Shown here: positions 34,300 to 44,863 of the stretch, one piece after another
Numbering within the stretch: the stretch's first letter is position 1
Layout: every line of letters begins with the position of its first letter
Assembly: GCA_016704145.1 (NCBI GenBank)
Contig: JADJAS010000007.1
Span: forward strand, 1,240,001 to 1,304,000
Direction: 5' to 3'
Length of the DNA: 64,000 nucleotides
Source of the DNA: Rhodocyclaceae bacterium
Lineage (GTDB): Bacteria > Pseudomonadota > Gammaproteobacteria > Burkholderiales > Rhodocyclaceae
Program-made: the position numbers and the translations under genes
Notes under the pieces: model-generated
The model's input: only the letters and a program-made list of their open reading frames with translations
Told to the model about the DNA's origin: nothing
The model's database searches: none

Positions 34300-34314
34300 A
34301 ATTACTCGGTAATT
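34300..34314. promoter_or_regulatory. Small palindrome in the pirin-DUF255 divergent region
   Basis: AATTAC-TCG-GTAATT is an AT-rich palindrome in an 83-bp divergent intergenic region. It lies 19 bp upstream of the DUF255 start codon. It could be an operator for the divergent pair; the regulator is unknown. Confidence 0.4.
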
Positions 34315-34332
34315 CTACGCCGGGGAAAACCA

Positions 34333-36208
<1,876 letters not shown>

Positions 36209-36269
36209 ATTCAGATAGACTCTCGGGCCGTTGCACCACGTTAACCAACAACTTCGTCGAGGAACATTC

Positions 36270-36581
36270 ATGAAACTGCTTGCCGCCACGCTTTTCGCCG
36301 CAACCACGCTGGTCGCCACCAACGCCATGGCCAACGCCGACTTGGCCAAGAAGAGCAACTGCCTGTCCTGCCACGCCGTCGACAAGAAGCTGGTCGGCCC
36401 GTCCTATCAGGACATCGCCAAGAAATATGCCGGCCAGAAGGATGCCGAGGCCATGCTGGCCGACAAGGTCAAGAAGGGCGGCAAGGGCAACTGGGGCGCG
36501 ATCCCGATGCCGCCGAACGCCAATGTCAAGGACGAGGACATCAAGACCCTCGTCAAGTGGGTGCTGGCCGGCGCCAAGTAA
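36270..36581 (+). CDS. Periplasmic class I cytochrome c (c551/c8-like)
   Basis: Small electron carrier of 103 residues. The ATG at 36270 follows GAGGAACATTC. The signal peptide (MKLLAATLFAATTLVATNAMA) is followed by a mature protein of about 80 residues. Heme attachment is CLSCH and the axial Met is in the loop GAIPMPPN. Layout and size match cytochrome c551/c8 donors to nitrite reductases or oxidases. A strong terminator follows, so it is transcribed alone. Confidence 0.93.
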   Translation: MKLLAATLFAATTLVATNAMANADLAKKSNCLSCHAVDKKLVGPSYQDIAKKYAGQKDAEAMLADKVKKGGKGNWGAIPMPPNANVKDEDIKTLVKWVLAGAK

Positions 36582-36601
36582 GCGCCGCCCGACTCGACAA
36601 G

Positions 36602-36624
36602 AAACCCGCCACGGCGGGTTTTTT
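36602..36624 (+). terminator. Rho-independent terminator of cytochrome c
   Basis: Stem AAACCCGC/GCGGGTTT with loop CACG is followed by a T run, 20 bp after the cytochrome stop. It is a textbook intrinsic terminator. Confidence 0.9.
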
Positions 36625-36699
36625 GTTGTCCATCGCTCGATTGACAAGCCATGGGGCGCCGCGCAGAATCGGCCGCGCCCCGCCACTCCGGAGAACATC

Positions 36700-37944
36700 A
36701 TGCACATGCCCGTCAAGACGCTCTCGGCCGCGGTCGCGGCTGCCCTCATGGTCGTCGCCTGTGGCAAGAAGGAAGAACCCAAGCCCGTCGCCCAGACGCC
36801 TGGCGCTCCGGCGGCCGCTGCGCCGCTGGTCGTCAAGCTTGGCCATTCGGCGCCGCTGACCGGCCCGCAGGCGCACATCGGCAAGGACAACGAGAATGGC
36901 GCGCGCATGGCGGTCGGCGACGCCAATGCCGCGGGCATCAAGATCGGCGATCGTCCGCTGACGATCGAGTTGCAGGGCGAGGACGACCAGGCCGACCCGA
37001 AGCAGGGCATCCTGGTGGCGCAGAAGCTGGTCGACGCCAAGGTCAATGCCGTCATCGGCCACCTGAACTCCGGCACCACCATTCCGGCGTCGAAGATCTA
37101 TGCCGATGCCGGCATTCCGCAGGTGTCGCCTTCGGCCACCAACCCAACCTACACCCACCAGGGTTTCAAGACCGCTTTCCGCGTCATGGCCAATGACGAG
37201 CAGCAGGGCCGGGTGCTTGGCGCCTATGCTGGCAACCAGCTGAAGGCGAAATCGGTCGCCATCATCGACGACAAGACCGCCTACGGCGAGGGTCTGGCCA
37301 CCGAGTTCAAGAAGTCGGCGCTGGCCGCCGGCGTCAAGGTGGTCGCCGATGAGCATACCGACGACAAGGCCGTCGACTTCAAGGCCATCCTTACCAAGAT
37401 CAAGGGCAAGAAACCCGATTTGATTTTCTACGGGGGCATGGATCCCCAGGCGGCGCCGATGGCCAAGCAGATGAAGGAACTCGGGATCGCCGCCCGGCTC
37501 CTGATGGGCGATGGCGGCTGCACGACGGAGTTCGTCAAGAACGCCGGCGACGCGGCCGAAGGCCATTACTGCTCGCTGCCGGGCATCCCCTACGAGAACA
37601 TGCCGGGCGGACCGAAATTCATCGAACGATTCAAGGCGAAGTATGGCGAGATCCAGCTCTACGCACCCTATGCCTACGACGCCGTGATGGTCGTCGTCGA
37701 GGCGATCAAGCGTGCCCAATCGGCTGAGTCGGCGAAAATTCTCGCCGAGCTGCCGAAGACGGATTACCAGGGTGTCACCACGCGTATCACCTTCGACGAA
37801 AACGGCGACCTCAAGGATGGCGCCATCAGCCTCTACGTCGCCAAGGGCGGCAAGTGGGAGGCGCTCGATACCATCGGCGGCGTGGCGGCACCGGCGGCGG
37901 CCGAGGTGAAACCCGCAGAACCGTCACCGGCCGAGAAGAAATAG
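36700..37944 (+). CDS. livK: Branched-chain amino acid-type ABC transporter substrate-binding lipoprotein
   Basis: Periplasmic binding component of 414 residues. The ATG at 36700 follows CCGGAGAAC. The leader MHMPVKTLSAAVAAALMVVACG contains a lipobox (VVAC), so it should be a membrane-anchored lipoprotein. The receptor fold is clear: KLGHSAPLTGPQAHIGKDNENGARMAV, GHLNSGTTIPASKIY, SPSATNPTYT, VAIIDDKTAYGEGL, YAPYAYDAV. A Pro/Ala/Glu-rich tail ends the protein. A strong terminator follows, and the matching permease/ATPase genes livHMGF begin 2.36 kb downstream. The ligand may be a branched-chain amino acid, amide or aromatic acid. Confidence 0.92.
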   Translation: MHMPVKTLSAAVAAALMVVACGKKEEPKPVAQTPGAPAAAAPLVVKLGHSAPLTGPQAHIGKDNENGARMAVGDANAAGIKIGDRPLTIELQGEDDQADPKQGILVAQKLVDAKVNAVIGHLNSGTTIPASKIYADAGIPQVSPSATNPTYTHQGFKTAFRVMANDEQQGRVLGAYAGNQLKAKSVAIIDDKTAYGEGLATEFKKSALAAGVKVVADEHTDDKAVDFKAILTKIKGKKPDLIFYGGMDPQAAPMAKQMKELGIAARLLMGDGGCTTEFVKNAGDAAEGHYCSLPGIPYENMPGGPKFIERFKAKYGEIQLYAPYAYDAVMVVVEAIKRAQSAESAKILAELPKTDYQGVTTRITFDENGDLKDGAISLYVAKGGKWEALDTIGGVAAPAAAEVKPAEPSPAEKK

Positions 37945-37975
37945 ACGTCGATAAACAGTTCTTGTTGCAGCAATG

Positions 37976-38003
37976 AAACGGCACCTGCGGGTGCCGTTTC
38001 TGT
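37976..38003 (+). terminator. Rho-independent terminator of livK
   Basis: Perfect 10-bp stem AAACGGCACC/GGTGCCGTTT with loop TGCG is followed by a T-rich stretch. It ends livK transcription before the toxin-antitoxin segment. Confidence 0.88.
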
Positions 38004-38222
38004 TCAGTAACGAGCTGTCGTTTGTTTCAGGCTGTCACCCACCGCCCGGCGTAGCTCCGCAGGTTTCAGAACTTCCACATGCGGTCCGTGACGCAGGATG
38101 TCCATCATCAGTTCGGTCGGATCGGCATAAGGCACTTCCAAGATATAGCTGCCATTCTTCTCCAGCCGGCCGACCTGGCTGGAATGCCATTCCTCATCGG
38201 CTGTCGGCCTTCCTGACCTTCC
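38004..38222 (-). pseudogene. C-terminal remnant of a WYL-domain regulator
   Basis: The minus strand encodes about 66 residues with no start codon. Recognisable parts are ADEEWHSSQVGRLEKNGSY, ILEVPYADPTELMMDILRHG and PHVEVLKPAELRRAV, ending TARY and a stop (complement of 38004-38006). This is the typical end of WYL (YafY-like) regulators. The helix-turn-helix and most of the WYL domain are missing. It starts next to the toxin-antitoxin pair, so the rest was probably lost when that segment was rearranged. Confidence 0.75.
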
Positions 38223-38260
38223 TCAATAGAGCCACGGAAGCCCAATAAGGCACGGCATGT

Positions 38261-38632
38261 TCAGGCCGCTTGCCTCTTCCGGATACTCGCGCCATGGGGG
38301 GCAGGCTTCTTCCTGGCCGTCGCCCGCGCCACCTTCACGCCGGGAGCCGGCCTGATCGTCAGGCCTACCCGCATGCCGGCATGTGTGGCCATGTTCACCA
38401 GCGCATCCAGGCTGAATTCGTTGATCTTGCCCTTGAGCAGCTGATTCAGGCGCGGCTGGGTGATGCCAAGCATCTTCGCGGCCTTCGCCTGGGTCAGGCC
38501 GCTGGCCTCGTACCAGTTCGTCACAGCCATCATGGCTTGCGAACGCAGCAACAGGTTCTGCGCTTCGTCGGGGCCGAAGCCCAGATCGGCGAACACGTTG
38601 CCGCTACCTTTGGTCATGGTAAGCGCGCTCAT
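38261..38632 (-). CDS. XRE-type antitoxin of a HigBA-like module
   Basis: A 123-residue DNA-binding protein. The helix-turn-helix lies at about residues 45-70 (ASGLTQAKAAKMLGITQPRLNQLLKGKINEFSLDALVNMA), the pattern of HigA-like antitoxins of the small COG5606 type. It ends in a basic tail (ARATARKKPAPHGASIRKRQ). It overlaps the upstream toxin gene by 4 bp, toxin first, as in higBA operons. It probably autorepresses the operon. Confidence 0.88.
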   Translation of the reverse strand: MSALTMTKGSGNVFADLGFGPDEAQNLLLRSQAMMAVTNWYEASGLTQAKAAKMLGITQPRLNQLLKGKINEFSLDALVNMATHAGMRVGLTIRPAPGVKVARATARKKPAPHGASIRKRQAA

Positions 38633-38973
38633 TTCTTCTTCCTCTCGGTCATCAATTCCCGGTACCGCTTGCCAGCAAGCTCGATGTCGGCCTTCGGTGT
38701 GCGCTGGGTTTTCTTCTCGAACCCATGCAGAACGAAGACCGCCTCGGCGAACTTGGCAACATACAGAACCCGGTAAGCCTTCTCCATCCTGATGCGGATT
38801 TCTTTTACACCCGCGCCGACAGTTTCCATTGCCTTCCAGTCGGACGGTTCCCTACCTTCCTGCACCCGATTCAACTGGTGGCCAGCTTCCCTTCTGGCAT
38901 CAACCGCAAACGAAACGACAGCCTCGCGGCTGCTGCCCAGCCAGACCAGTGGTTTCGGTTGCACTTTTGACAT
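38629..38973 (-). CDS. RelE/HigB-type toxin (phage Gp49-like)
   Basis: A 114-residue RelE-superfamily toxin, likely a ribosome-dependent mRNA nuclease. Characteristic parts are KPLVWLGSSREAVVSFAVDARREAGHQL, KEIRIRMEKAYRVLYVAKFAEAVFVLHGFEKKTQRTPKADIELA and the basic C-terminal RYRELMTERKKK. The FEKKTQRTP segment is diagnostic of the Gp49-like/HigB group. It is first in the operon with its antitoxin, between two gene remnants in the segment that separates livK from livHMGF. Confidence 0.88.
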   Translation of the reverse strand: MSKVQPKPLVWLGSSREAVVSFAVDARREAGHQLNRVQEGREPSDWKAMETVGAGVKEIRIRMEKAYRVLYVAKFAEAVFVLHGFEKKTQRTPKADIELAGKRYRELMTERKKK

Positions 38974-39002
38974 AGGCGAAGTTTATTCTTGTTCCGATAT
39001 AA

Positions 39003-39197
39003 AAACAAACACGATCAAAGCTCACAATTTGCGTTTCCAGTAATTGCGCCGATTGCCCCTACTTCAGCCAGGTTGCCGGCAGACCTGACCAGCAAGATAG
39101 TTACTGCGCCTACCTGAATTTGGGTGACTGGATGGTCAAGCTTGGTTTCAGTCTGCTGTGGGACGGCCTGAAGGAATGCGACATCAGGCAGGATTGA
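39003..39197 (+). pseudogene. Cys-rich short frame, probable 3' remnant
   Basis: A 64-codon open frame without an ATG, GTG or TTG start. It contains CVSSNCADCPYF, YCAYLNLGDWMVKLGF and LLWDGLKECDIRQD before a TGA at 39195-39197. The spaced cysteines and coherent hydrophobic pattern look like real coding sequence, perhaps the end of a zinc-ribbon-like protein cut by the toxin-antitoxin insertion. It stops 20 bp before the next gene. A rare ATT start at 39027 cannot be excluded. Confidence 0.4.
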
Positions 39198-39217
39198 GAT
39201 TTCGAGGAGAAACGTTC

Positions 39218-39541
39218 ATGTGGCTATTCACCCGATTCGGCTTTTTCAGCATTGTCCGCAAGCCGGGCGATGACAACCTGACCGTCCGCGCGCGCGTCGC
39301 TGCCGACCTCGACGCATTGCGTGAGCAGTACCTGCCCGAGCTTTCCGCCACCACGACCAAGGGCGGTACCGACTACCCCTGCCGGGCGACATGCAGCCAT
39401 GCGGCGCTGGCCGCCGCGCTCGGGCGGATCACCCTGGATATCGACTACGCCAACTTCAAGAACGAAGTCGCGGCCTGCCAGGGCAAGGGGCGGGCGCAAC
39501 GCTATGGCAGGGTGTGGCAGGCGCTGTACGGCATGGAGTGA
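39218..39541 (+). CDS. Conserved-looking hypothetical protein, 107 aa
   Basis: Function unknown. The ATG at 39218 follows CGAGGAGAAACGTTC, a good ribosome binding site. The start MWLFTRFGFFSIVRKPGDDNLTVRARVAADLDALREQYLPEL looks like a well-formed small alpha/beta domain. It ends with ITLDIDYANFKNEV and RYGRVWQALYGME. There is no signal peptide or membrane segment. It lies between two toxin-antitoxin pairs, but nothing in its sequence shows it belongs to either. Confidence 0.75.
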   Translation: MWLFTRFGFFSIVRKPGDDNLTVRARVAADLDALREQYLPELSATTTKGGTDYPCRATCSHAALAAALGRITLDIDYANFKNEVAACQGKGRAQRYGRVWQALYGME

Positions 39542-39607
39542 GCACCGTCTTGCCGAGAGGCGCCTACTGGCATACTATGCCAATGCTCCTGTAAGCGAGA
39601 TGAAACC

Positions 39608-39889
39608 ATGCCTACCCGTAACGTCGTCCTGACAGATCACCAGGCCACCTTTGTCGAACAGTTGGTGGCCTCCGGCCGCTATCAGAATGCCAGTGAAGTT
39701 CTGAGAGAAGGGCTTCGGCTGATTGAGCGGCTGGAGCAAGAGGAAGCGGCGCGCCTGGTCGCGCTGCGCGAAGCCGCGCACGTCGGTATTGCCGACATCG
39801 ACAGTGGGAAGTTCCGTGCGTTTGATGCGGCCGATGCACTTGATCGGCACCTGTCGGCAGTGTCCGACGATGTGATCAAAGCGGCGTGA
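39608..39889 (+). CDS. parD: ParD-type antitoxin
   Basis: A 93-residue ribbon-helix-helix antitoxin of the ParD/CopG type: TRNVVLTDHQATFVEQLVASGRYQNASEVLREGLRLIERLE is the classic DNA-binding/dimerisation part. The acidic C-terminal tail should wrap the toxin. The stop overlaps the toxin start by 4 bp. It likely autoregulates the operon together with the toxin. Confidence 0.93.
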   Translation: MPTRNVVLTDHQATFVEQLVASGRYQNASEVLREGLRLIERLEQEEAARLVALREAAHVGIADIDSGKFRAFDAADALDRHLSAVSDDVIKAA

Positions 39890-40260
39890 AGCGCCAGTGG
39901 ACGATTCGCCTGTCGGCGACAGCCGAGCAGGACTATCGTCAGATACTGCGCTGGACGGCTGAAACCTTCGGACGGGGCCAGGCCAGGACTTACGCCAGAA
40001 CGCTCGCGAGCGCCCTGCGTGACCTGACGCACGGGCCAGCCATCGCAGGGGCAAAAATTCGGGAAGACATCGGCCCCAACATCCACACTCTCCATGTCGC
40101 CCGCAAAGGACACAGGGGGCGGCACTTCGTGATCTTCCGCATTACCGCCACCGGCGACGGGCCGGTCATCGACGTGCTGCGACTGCTTCATGACAGCATG
40201 GACCTGCCACGCCATCTGTCGGCCGGAAACGATCCTGATTTTCCCAAGTCCATGCGTTAG
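39886..40260 (+). CDS. parE: ParE-type toxin
   Basis: A 124-residue RelE/ParE-superfamily toxin starting at GTG 39886, overlapping the antitoxin stop. It shows WTIRLSATAEQDYRQILRWTAETFG, then KIREDIGPNIHTLHVARKGHRGRHFVIFRITATGDGPVIDVLRLLHDSMDLPRHL, the ParE fold with its conserved C-terminal strand. ParE toxins act on DNA gyrase (family knowledge). livH starts 41 bp downstream, so read-through into the transporter operon is possible. Confidence 0.92.
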   Translation: MKRQWTIRLSATAEQDYRQILRWTAETFGRGQARTYARTLASALRDLTHGPAIAGAKIREDIGPNIHTLHVARKGHRGRHFVIFRITATGDGPVIDVLRLLHDSMDLPRHLSAGNDPDFPKSMR

Positions 40261-40301
40261 CTGCCGCACGCAATGTACTCCGGCCGTTTATCATCGCGGC
40301 C

Positions 40302-41225
40302 GTGGATATCTTCCTGCAGCAGCTCATCAACGGCCTGACGCTGGGTAGCATCTACGCGCTGGTGGCGCTGGGCTACACGATGGTCTACGGCATCCTCGGC
40401 CTGATCAACTTCGCGCATGGCGAAGTGGTCATGATCGGCGCGCTGTCGTCGCTGACTTTCGTGCGACTGCTGGAAAACAGCGGCTTGCCCGGTACGCTCG
40501 TCTTGCTGATCGGCCTGCTTTTGGCGGCGCTGGTCTGCATGACCCTAGGTTTCGCCATCGAGCGCGTGGCCTACCGGCCGCTACGCAGCGCGCCGCGCCT
40601 CGCGCCGCTGATCACCGCGATCGGCGTCTCCATCGTGCTCCAGCAGCTCGCCATGCTGATCTGGGGCCGCGGTTACCACTCCGTGCCGGCATTGCTGCCG
40701 GCCGGGCGGCACGAATTTCTCGGCGCGTCCTTCACCAACGTGCAGGTCGTCATCGTCGTGGTCGCCGCGCTGACCATGGTCGGCCTGACCCTGCTGGTGA
40801 ATCGCACGCGGCTCGGCCGGGCGATGCGCGCGACGGCCGAGAATCCGGCCATCGCGGGCCTGATGGGCGTCGATGCCGACCGCATCATTTCGTTGACCTT
40901 CGTCATCGGCTCGGCGCTGGCGGCGCTGGCCGGCGTGCTGGTGTCCGCCAACTATGGCATCGCCCACTACCACATGGGCTTCATCCTCGGCCTCAAGGCT
41001 TTCACCGCCGCCGTGCTCGGCGGCATCGGCAATCTCGCCGGCGCCATGGTCGGCGGCGTGCTGCTCGGCGTCATCGAGGCACTGGGCGCGGGCTACATCG
41101 GCGACCTCACCGGCGGCGTGCTGGGTTCGCACTACCAGGATGTGTTCGCCTTCTTCGTGCTGATCGTCGTCCTGGTTTTCCGGCCGTCGGGCCTGATGGG
41201 CGAGAAAGTGGCGGAGCGCGCATGA
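40302..41225 (+). CDS. livH: Branched-chain amino acid ABC transporter permease LivH
   Basis: Inner-membrane permease of 307 residues with the typical start MDIFLQQLINGLTLGSIYALVALGYTMVYGILGLINFAHGEV. It has eight or so membrane segments and the conserved ATAENPAIAGLMGVDADRI loop that contacts the ATPases. Start is GTG at 40302 with no obvious Shine-Dalgarno. It is first gene of livHMGF and overlaps livM by 4 bp. The binding-protein gene livK lies upstream beyond the toxin-antitoxin segment. Confidence 0.93.
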   Translation: MDIFLQQLINGLTLGSIYALVALGYTMVYGILGLINFAHGEVVMIGALSSLTFVRLLENSGLPGTLVLLIGLLLAALVCMTLGFAIERVAYRPLRSAPRLAPLITAIGVSIVLQQLAMLIWGRGYHSVPALLPAGRHEFLGASFTNVQVVIVVVAALTMVGLTLLVNRTRLGRAMRATAENPAIAGLMGVDADRIISLTFVIGSALAALAGVLVSANYGIAHYHMGFILGLKAFTAAVLGGIGNLAGAMVGGVLLGVIEALGAGYIGDLTGGVLGSHYQDVFAFFVLIVVLVFRPSGLMGEKVAERA

Positions 41226-42271
41226 GCCAGCCGCGCAAACCCTGGCTGGGCGTGACCTTGGTCGGCATTGCGCTGCTCCTCGCTCCGCTGGTCGTCGGCG
41301 CCAGCCTGGGCAACGCCTGGGTGCGCGTGCTCGACTTCGCGGCGCTCTACATCATGCTGGCGCTCGGCCTCAACATCGTGGTCGGCTTCGCGGGGCTGCT
41401 CGACCTCGGCTACATCGCCTTCTACGCCGTCGGCGCCTACCTCTACGCGCTGCTGGCCTCGCCGCACTTCGGCGTGCATTGGCCGGCGTGGGCGATCCTG
41501 CCGCTCGGTGCGGCGGTGGCCGGCCTGTTCGGCGTGCTGCTCGGCGCGCCCACGCTGCGCCTGCGCGGCGACTACCTCGCCATCGTCACGCTCGGCTTCG
41601 GCGAGATCATCCGCATCTTTCTCAACAATCTCAATTCGCCGGTCAACATCACCAACGGTCCCAAGGGCATCGCCGGCATCGACGCGATTTCGGTGTTCGG
41701 CCATCGCTTGTCGAAGTCGATCGACATCGGTGGCTTCACGGTTTCCGGCGTGATGCTCTACTACTACCTGTTCGTCGTTCTGGCGCTGGGCATCGTGTTC
41801 GTCGGCATCCGCTTGCAGGACTCGCGCATCGGCCGCGCCTGGGTGGCCATCCGCGAGGACGAGGTCGCGGCCAAGGCCTGCGGCATCAACACGCGCAACG
41901 TCAAGCTGCTGGCCTTCGCCATGGGCGCCTCTTTCGGCGGCGTCGCCGGGGGCCTGTTCGCCGGCTTCCAGGAATTCGTCTCGCCGGAGAGCTTCGGCCT
42001 CATGGAGTCGATCATGGTGCTGTGCATGGTCGTGCTCGGCGGCATGGGCCACATCCCCGGCGTGATCTTCGGTGGCCTGCTGCTCACCGTGCTGCCCGAG
42101 GCCTTCCGGCACGGCGCCGGTCCGGCACAACAGGCCCTGTTCGGCAAGGTGCTGCTCGATCCGGAGGCGCTGCGCATGCTGCTGTTCGGCCTGGCGCTGA
42201 TCGCCGTGATGCTCTATCGCCCGGCCGGTCTCTGGCCGGAACCGCGCCACCGGCGGGAAATGGGCAAATGA
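41222..42271 (+). CDS. livM: Branched-chain amino acid ABC transporter permease LivM
   Basis: Second permease, 349 residues, with multiple membrane helices. Family motifs are YIMLALGLNIVVGFAGLLDLGYIAFYAVGAY, LRLRGDYLAIVTLGFGEIIRI and the ATPase-contact loop AIREDEVAAKACGINTRNVKLLAFA. The end is VMLYRPAGLWPEPRHRREMGK. It overlaps livH and livG by 4 bp each, showing tight translational coupling. Confidence 0.94.
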   Translation: MSQPRKPWLGVTLVGIALLLAPLVVGASLGNAWVRVLDFAALYIMLALGLNIVVGFAGLLDLGYIAFYAVGAYLYALLASPHFGVHWPAWAILPLGAAVAGLFGVLLGAPTLRLRGDYLAIVTLGFGEIIRIFLNNLNSPVNITNGPKGIAGIDAISVFGHRLSKSIDIGGFTVSGVMLYYYLFVVLALGIVFVGIRLQDSRIGRAWVAIREDEVAAKACGINTRNVKLLAFAMGASFGGVAGGLFAGFQEFVSPESFGLMESIMVLCMVVLGGMGHIPGVIFGGLLLTVLPEAFRHGAGPAQQALFGKVLLDPEALRMLLFGLALIAVMLYRPAGLWPEPRHRREMGK

Positions 42272-43015
42272 GCCCGTTGCTCGAAGCCCGTCATGTTTCC
42301 AAGAGTTTCGGCGGCGTGCAGGCGCTGAAGGAAGTCTCGCTGACCATCGGCGCGGGTGAGATCTATGGGCTGATCGGCCCCAACGGCGCCGGCAAGACCA
42401 CTTTCTTCAACGTGCTCACGGGGCTGTATCCGCGCTTCGCCGGCGAGGTGCGCTTCGCCGGCGAAGCGCTGGACCTCGGCAGCCCGCACCGGGTCGCACA
42501 GGCCGGCATCGCGCGTACCTTCCAGAACATCCGCTTGTTCGGCAACATGACGGCGCGCGAGAACGTCATGGTCGGCCGCCATCCGCGTACCCGCGCCAAT
42601 GTCGTCGGCGCGGTGCTGCGCAGCCGGGCGACGCGCGACGAGGAAGCGGCGATCCGCCGGCGCGCCGACGAGCTGCTGCGCTATGTCGGCATCGCGCACC
42701 ATGCCGATGCCATTGCGCGCCATCTGCCCTACGGCGACCAGCGCCGGCTGGAGATCGCCCGCGCGCTGGCGACCGAACCAAAACTGCTGGCGCTCGACGA
42801 GCCGGCCGCGGGCATGAACGCCACCGAGACCGAGGCGCTGAAGGCGCTGATCGAGGGCCTGCGCGCCGACGGCCTGACGGTGCTGCTGATCGAGCACGAC
42901 GTCAAGCTCGTGATGGGGTTGTGTGATCGCGTCGCCGTACTCGACTATGGGGAGAAGATCGCCGAGGACGTGCCGGCCGTGGTGCGCAAGGACGCGAAAG
43001 TGATTGAGGCCTATC

Positions 43016-43026
<11 letters not shown>
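42268..43026 (+). CDS. livG: Branched-chain amino acid ABC transporter ATPase LivG
   Basis: A 252-residue ATPase. Walker A is GPNGAGKTTFF, the Q-loop is in ARTFQNIRLF, and the Walker B region is LLALDEPAAGMN. The signature reads LPYGDQRRLEIARAL, with YGDQ in place of the usual LSGGQ as normal for LivG. The switch His is in LLIEHDVKLVM. The ATG at 42268 overlaps the livM stop. It overlaps livF slightly at the 3' end. Confidence 0.95.
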
Positions 43027-43726
<700 letters not shown>

Positions 43727-44863
43727 TCAGTTGAACTGGATGGCGTCGGCAAAGCTGACGGCCGCGAGCTGGGCGTGGTTGAGCGCCGCCGTGCCGATGC
43801 CGAGTTTTGCCGCTTTCGCCGCGATGATGTCCGCGCCGTCGTTCTCGCAGGCCTGGGCGAGGTCGAGCAGCGGCGCATAGGCGCCTTCGCGTTTCAGCAA
43901 GGCATCGGCGATCGGCTCGGGCAGGTGCATTTCATCGAGTATGGCGTTGATGCGCACGCCCAGCAGCACGTCGAGCAGGGAGAAGGCGCCGGTGATGAAC
44001 AGGTTGTCGAGCGTCGAACGATCGAAAAATTCCTTGCCCAGCACTTCCATCAGGTGACCACGAGCGATGGCGGTCTGCATCAGCGCCGCCGCAGAGGCGT
44101 CGCGGCTCGCCGTGACCAGCAGCAGCGACAGCCACTTGTTCAGCTTGTCGTAACCGAGAATGGTGACGGCGTGGCGGAAGGATTCGATTTCGCACGACAG
44201 GCCGAAGCCGGCCGAGTTGATGTAGCGCAGCAGCTTGTAGGACAGGGCGACATCCTGCTTGAGCGCCGTCTCGATTTCCTTGACTTCGGCGTTGCGCCGC
44301 ACGAGATTGAGCACGCGCACGATCTGGGCGTGGCCGGGATTCAGCTTTTCGGCCATCGGCCGGCCGCGCAGGAAGAACCAGCCGGTGGCGCCGGCATAGC
44401 CGTTGTCCATCGCCTCGGCGAAGGCCTTGACGTCGGCTAGGCCCTTGGCCAGCGCGATGCCGGGCGCGCGCGGCAGGCGCGGGTGAGTGCCGGCGTCGGC
44501 GAGAAGAAAGCGGAACCCGGCCGCCGGCGGCAATGCCATGCCTGGGGCATAGCCGTCGAGACAGAGCGGCAGATTGGCTTGCGCGGCGGCGGCAAGGAAC
44601 TCGTTGCCGGCGGGGGTGACCAGACTCGCGGCGGGAACCTCGACCATCGCATTCTCCGGCGGCTGCCAGGCCAGCAGATCCCGATCGGGCAGGCAGCCGG
44701 ACAGGCCGACGAACACGCTGTGCGCCTTCGGCCAGACGTCGGCGACCAAGCCCAGCGTCTCGGCGGCCTCGGCCGCCGTCGCGGCATGGACGGTCAGGCG
44801 CGAGGCGGTGATGGCTTTTTGCCGGTTGAGGACGGGTTCGCGGTGGATCACGGTAGCCATCAT
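43727..44863 (-). CDS. HDOD-domain protein with degenerate EAL-like N-terminus
   Basis: A 378-residue cytoplasmic protein of the YuxH-type EAL-HDOD architecture. The N-terminal half (about 1-195) ends in GYAGATGWFFLRGRPM and lacks the catalytic EAL signature, so it is not expected to degrade c-di-GMP. The C-terminal HDOD part begins VRRNAEVKEIETALKQDVALSYKLLRYINSAGFGLSCEIESFRHAVTILGYDKLNKWLSLLLV. Start ATG at 44863 overlaps the upstream reductase gene by 4 bp. Role in signalling is unknown. Confidence 0.87.
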   Translation of the reverse strand: MMATVIHREPVLNRQKAITASRLTVHAATAAEAAETLGLVADVWPKAHSVFVGLSGCLPDRDLLAWQPPENAMVEVPAASLVTPAGNEFLAAAAQANLPLCLDGYAPGMALPPAAGFRFLLADAGTHPRLPRAPGIALAKGLADVKAFAEAMDNGYAGATGWFFLRGRPMAEKLNPGHAQIVRVLNLVRRNAEVKEIETALKQDVALSYKLLRYINSAGFGLSCEIESFRHAVTILGYDKLNKWLSLLLVTASRDASAAALMQTAIARGHLMEVLGKEFFDRSTLDNLFITGAFSLLDVLLGVRINAILDEMHLPEPIADALLKREGAYAPLLDLAQACENDGADIIAAKAAKLGIGTAALNHAQLAAVSFADAIQFN

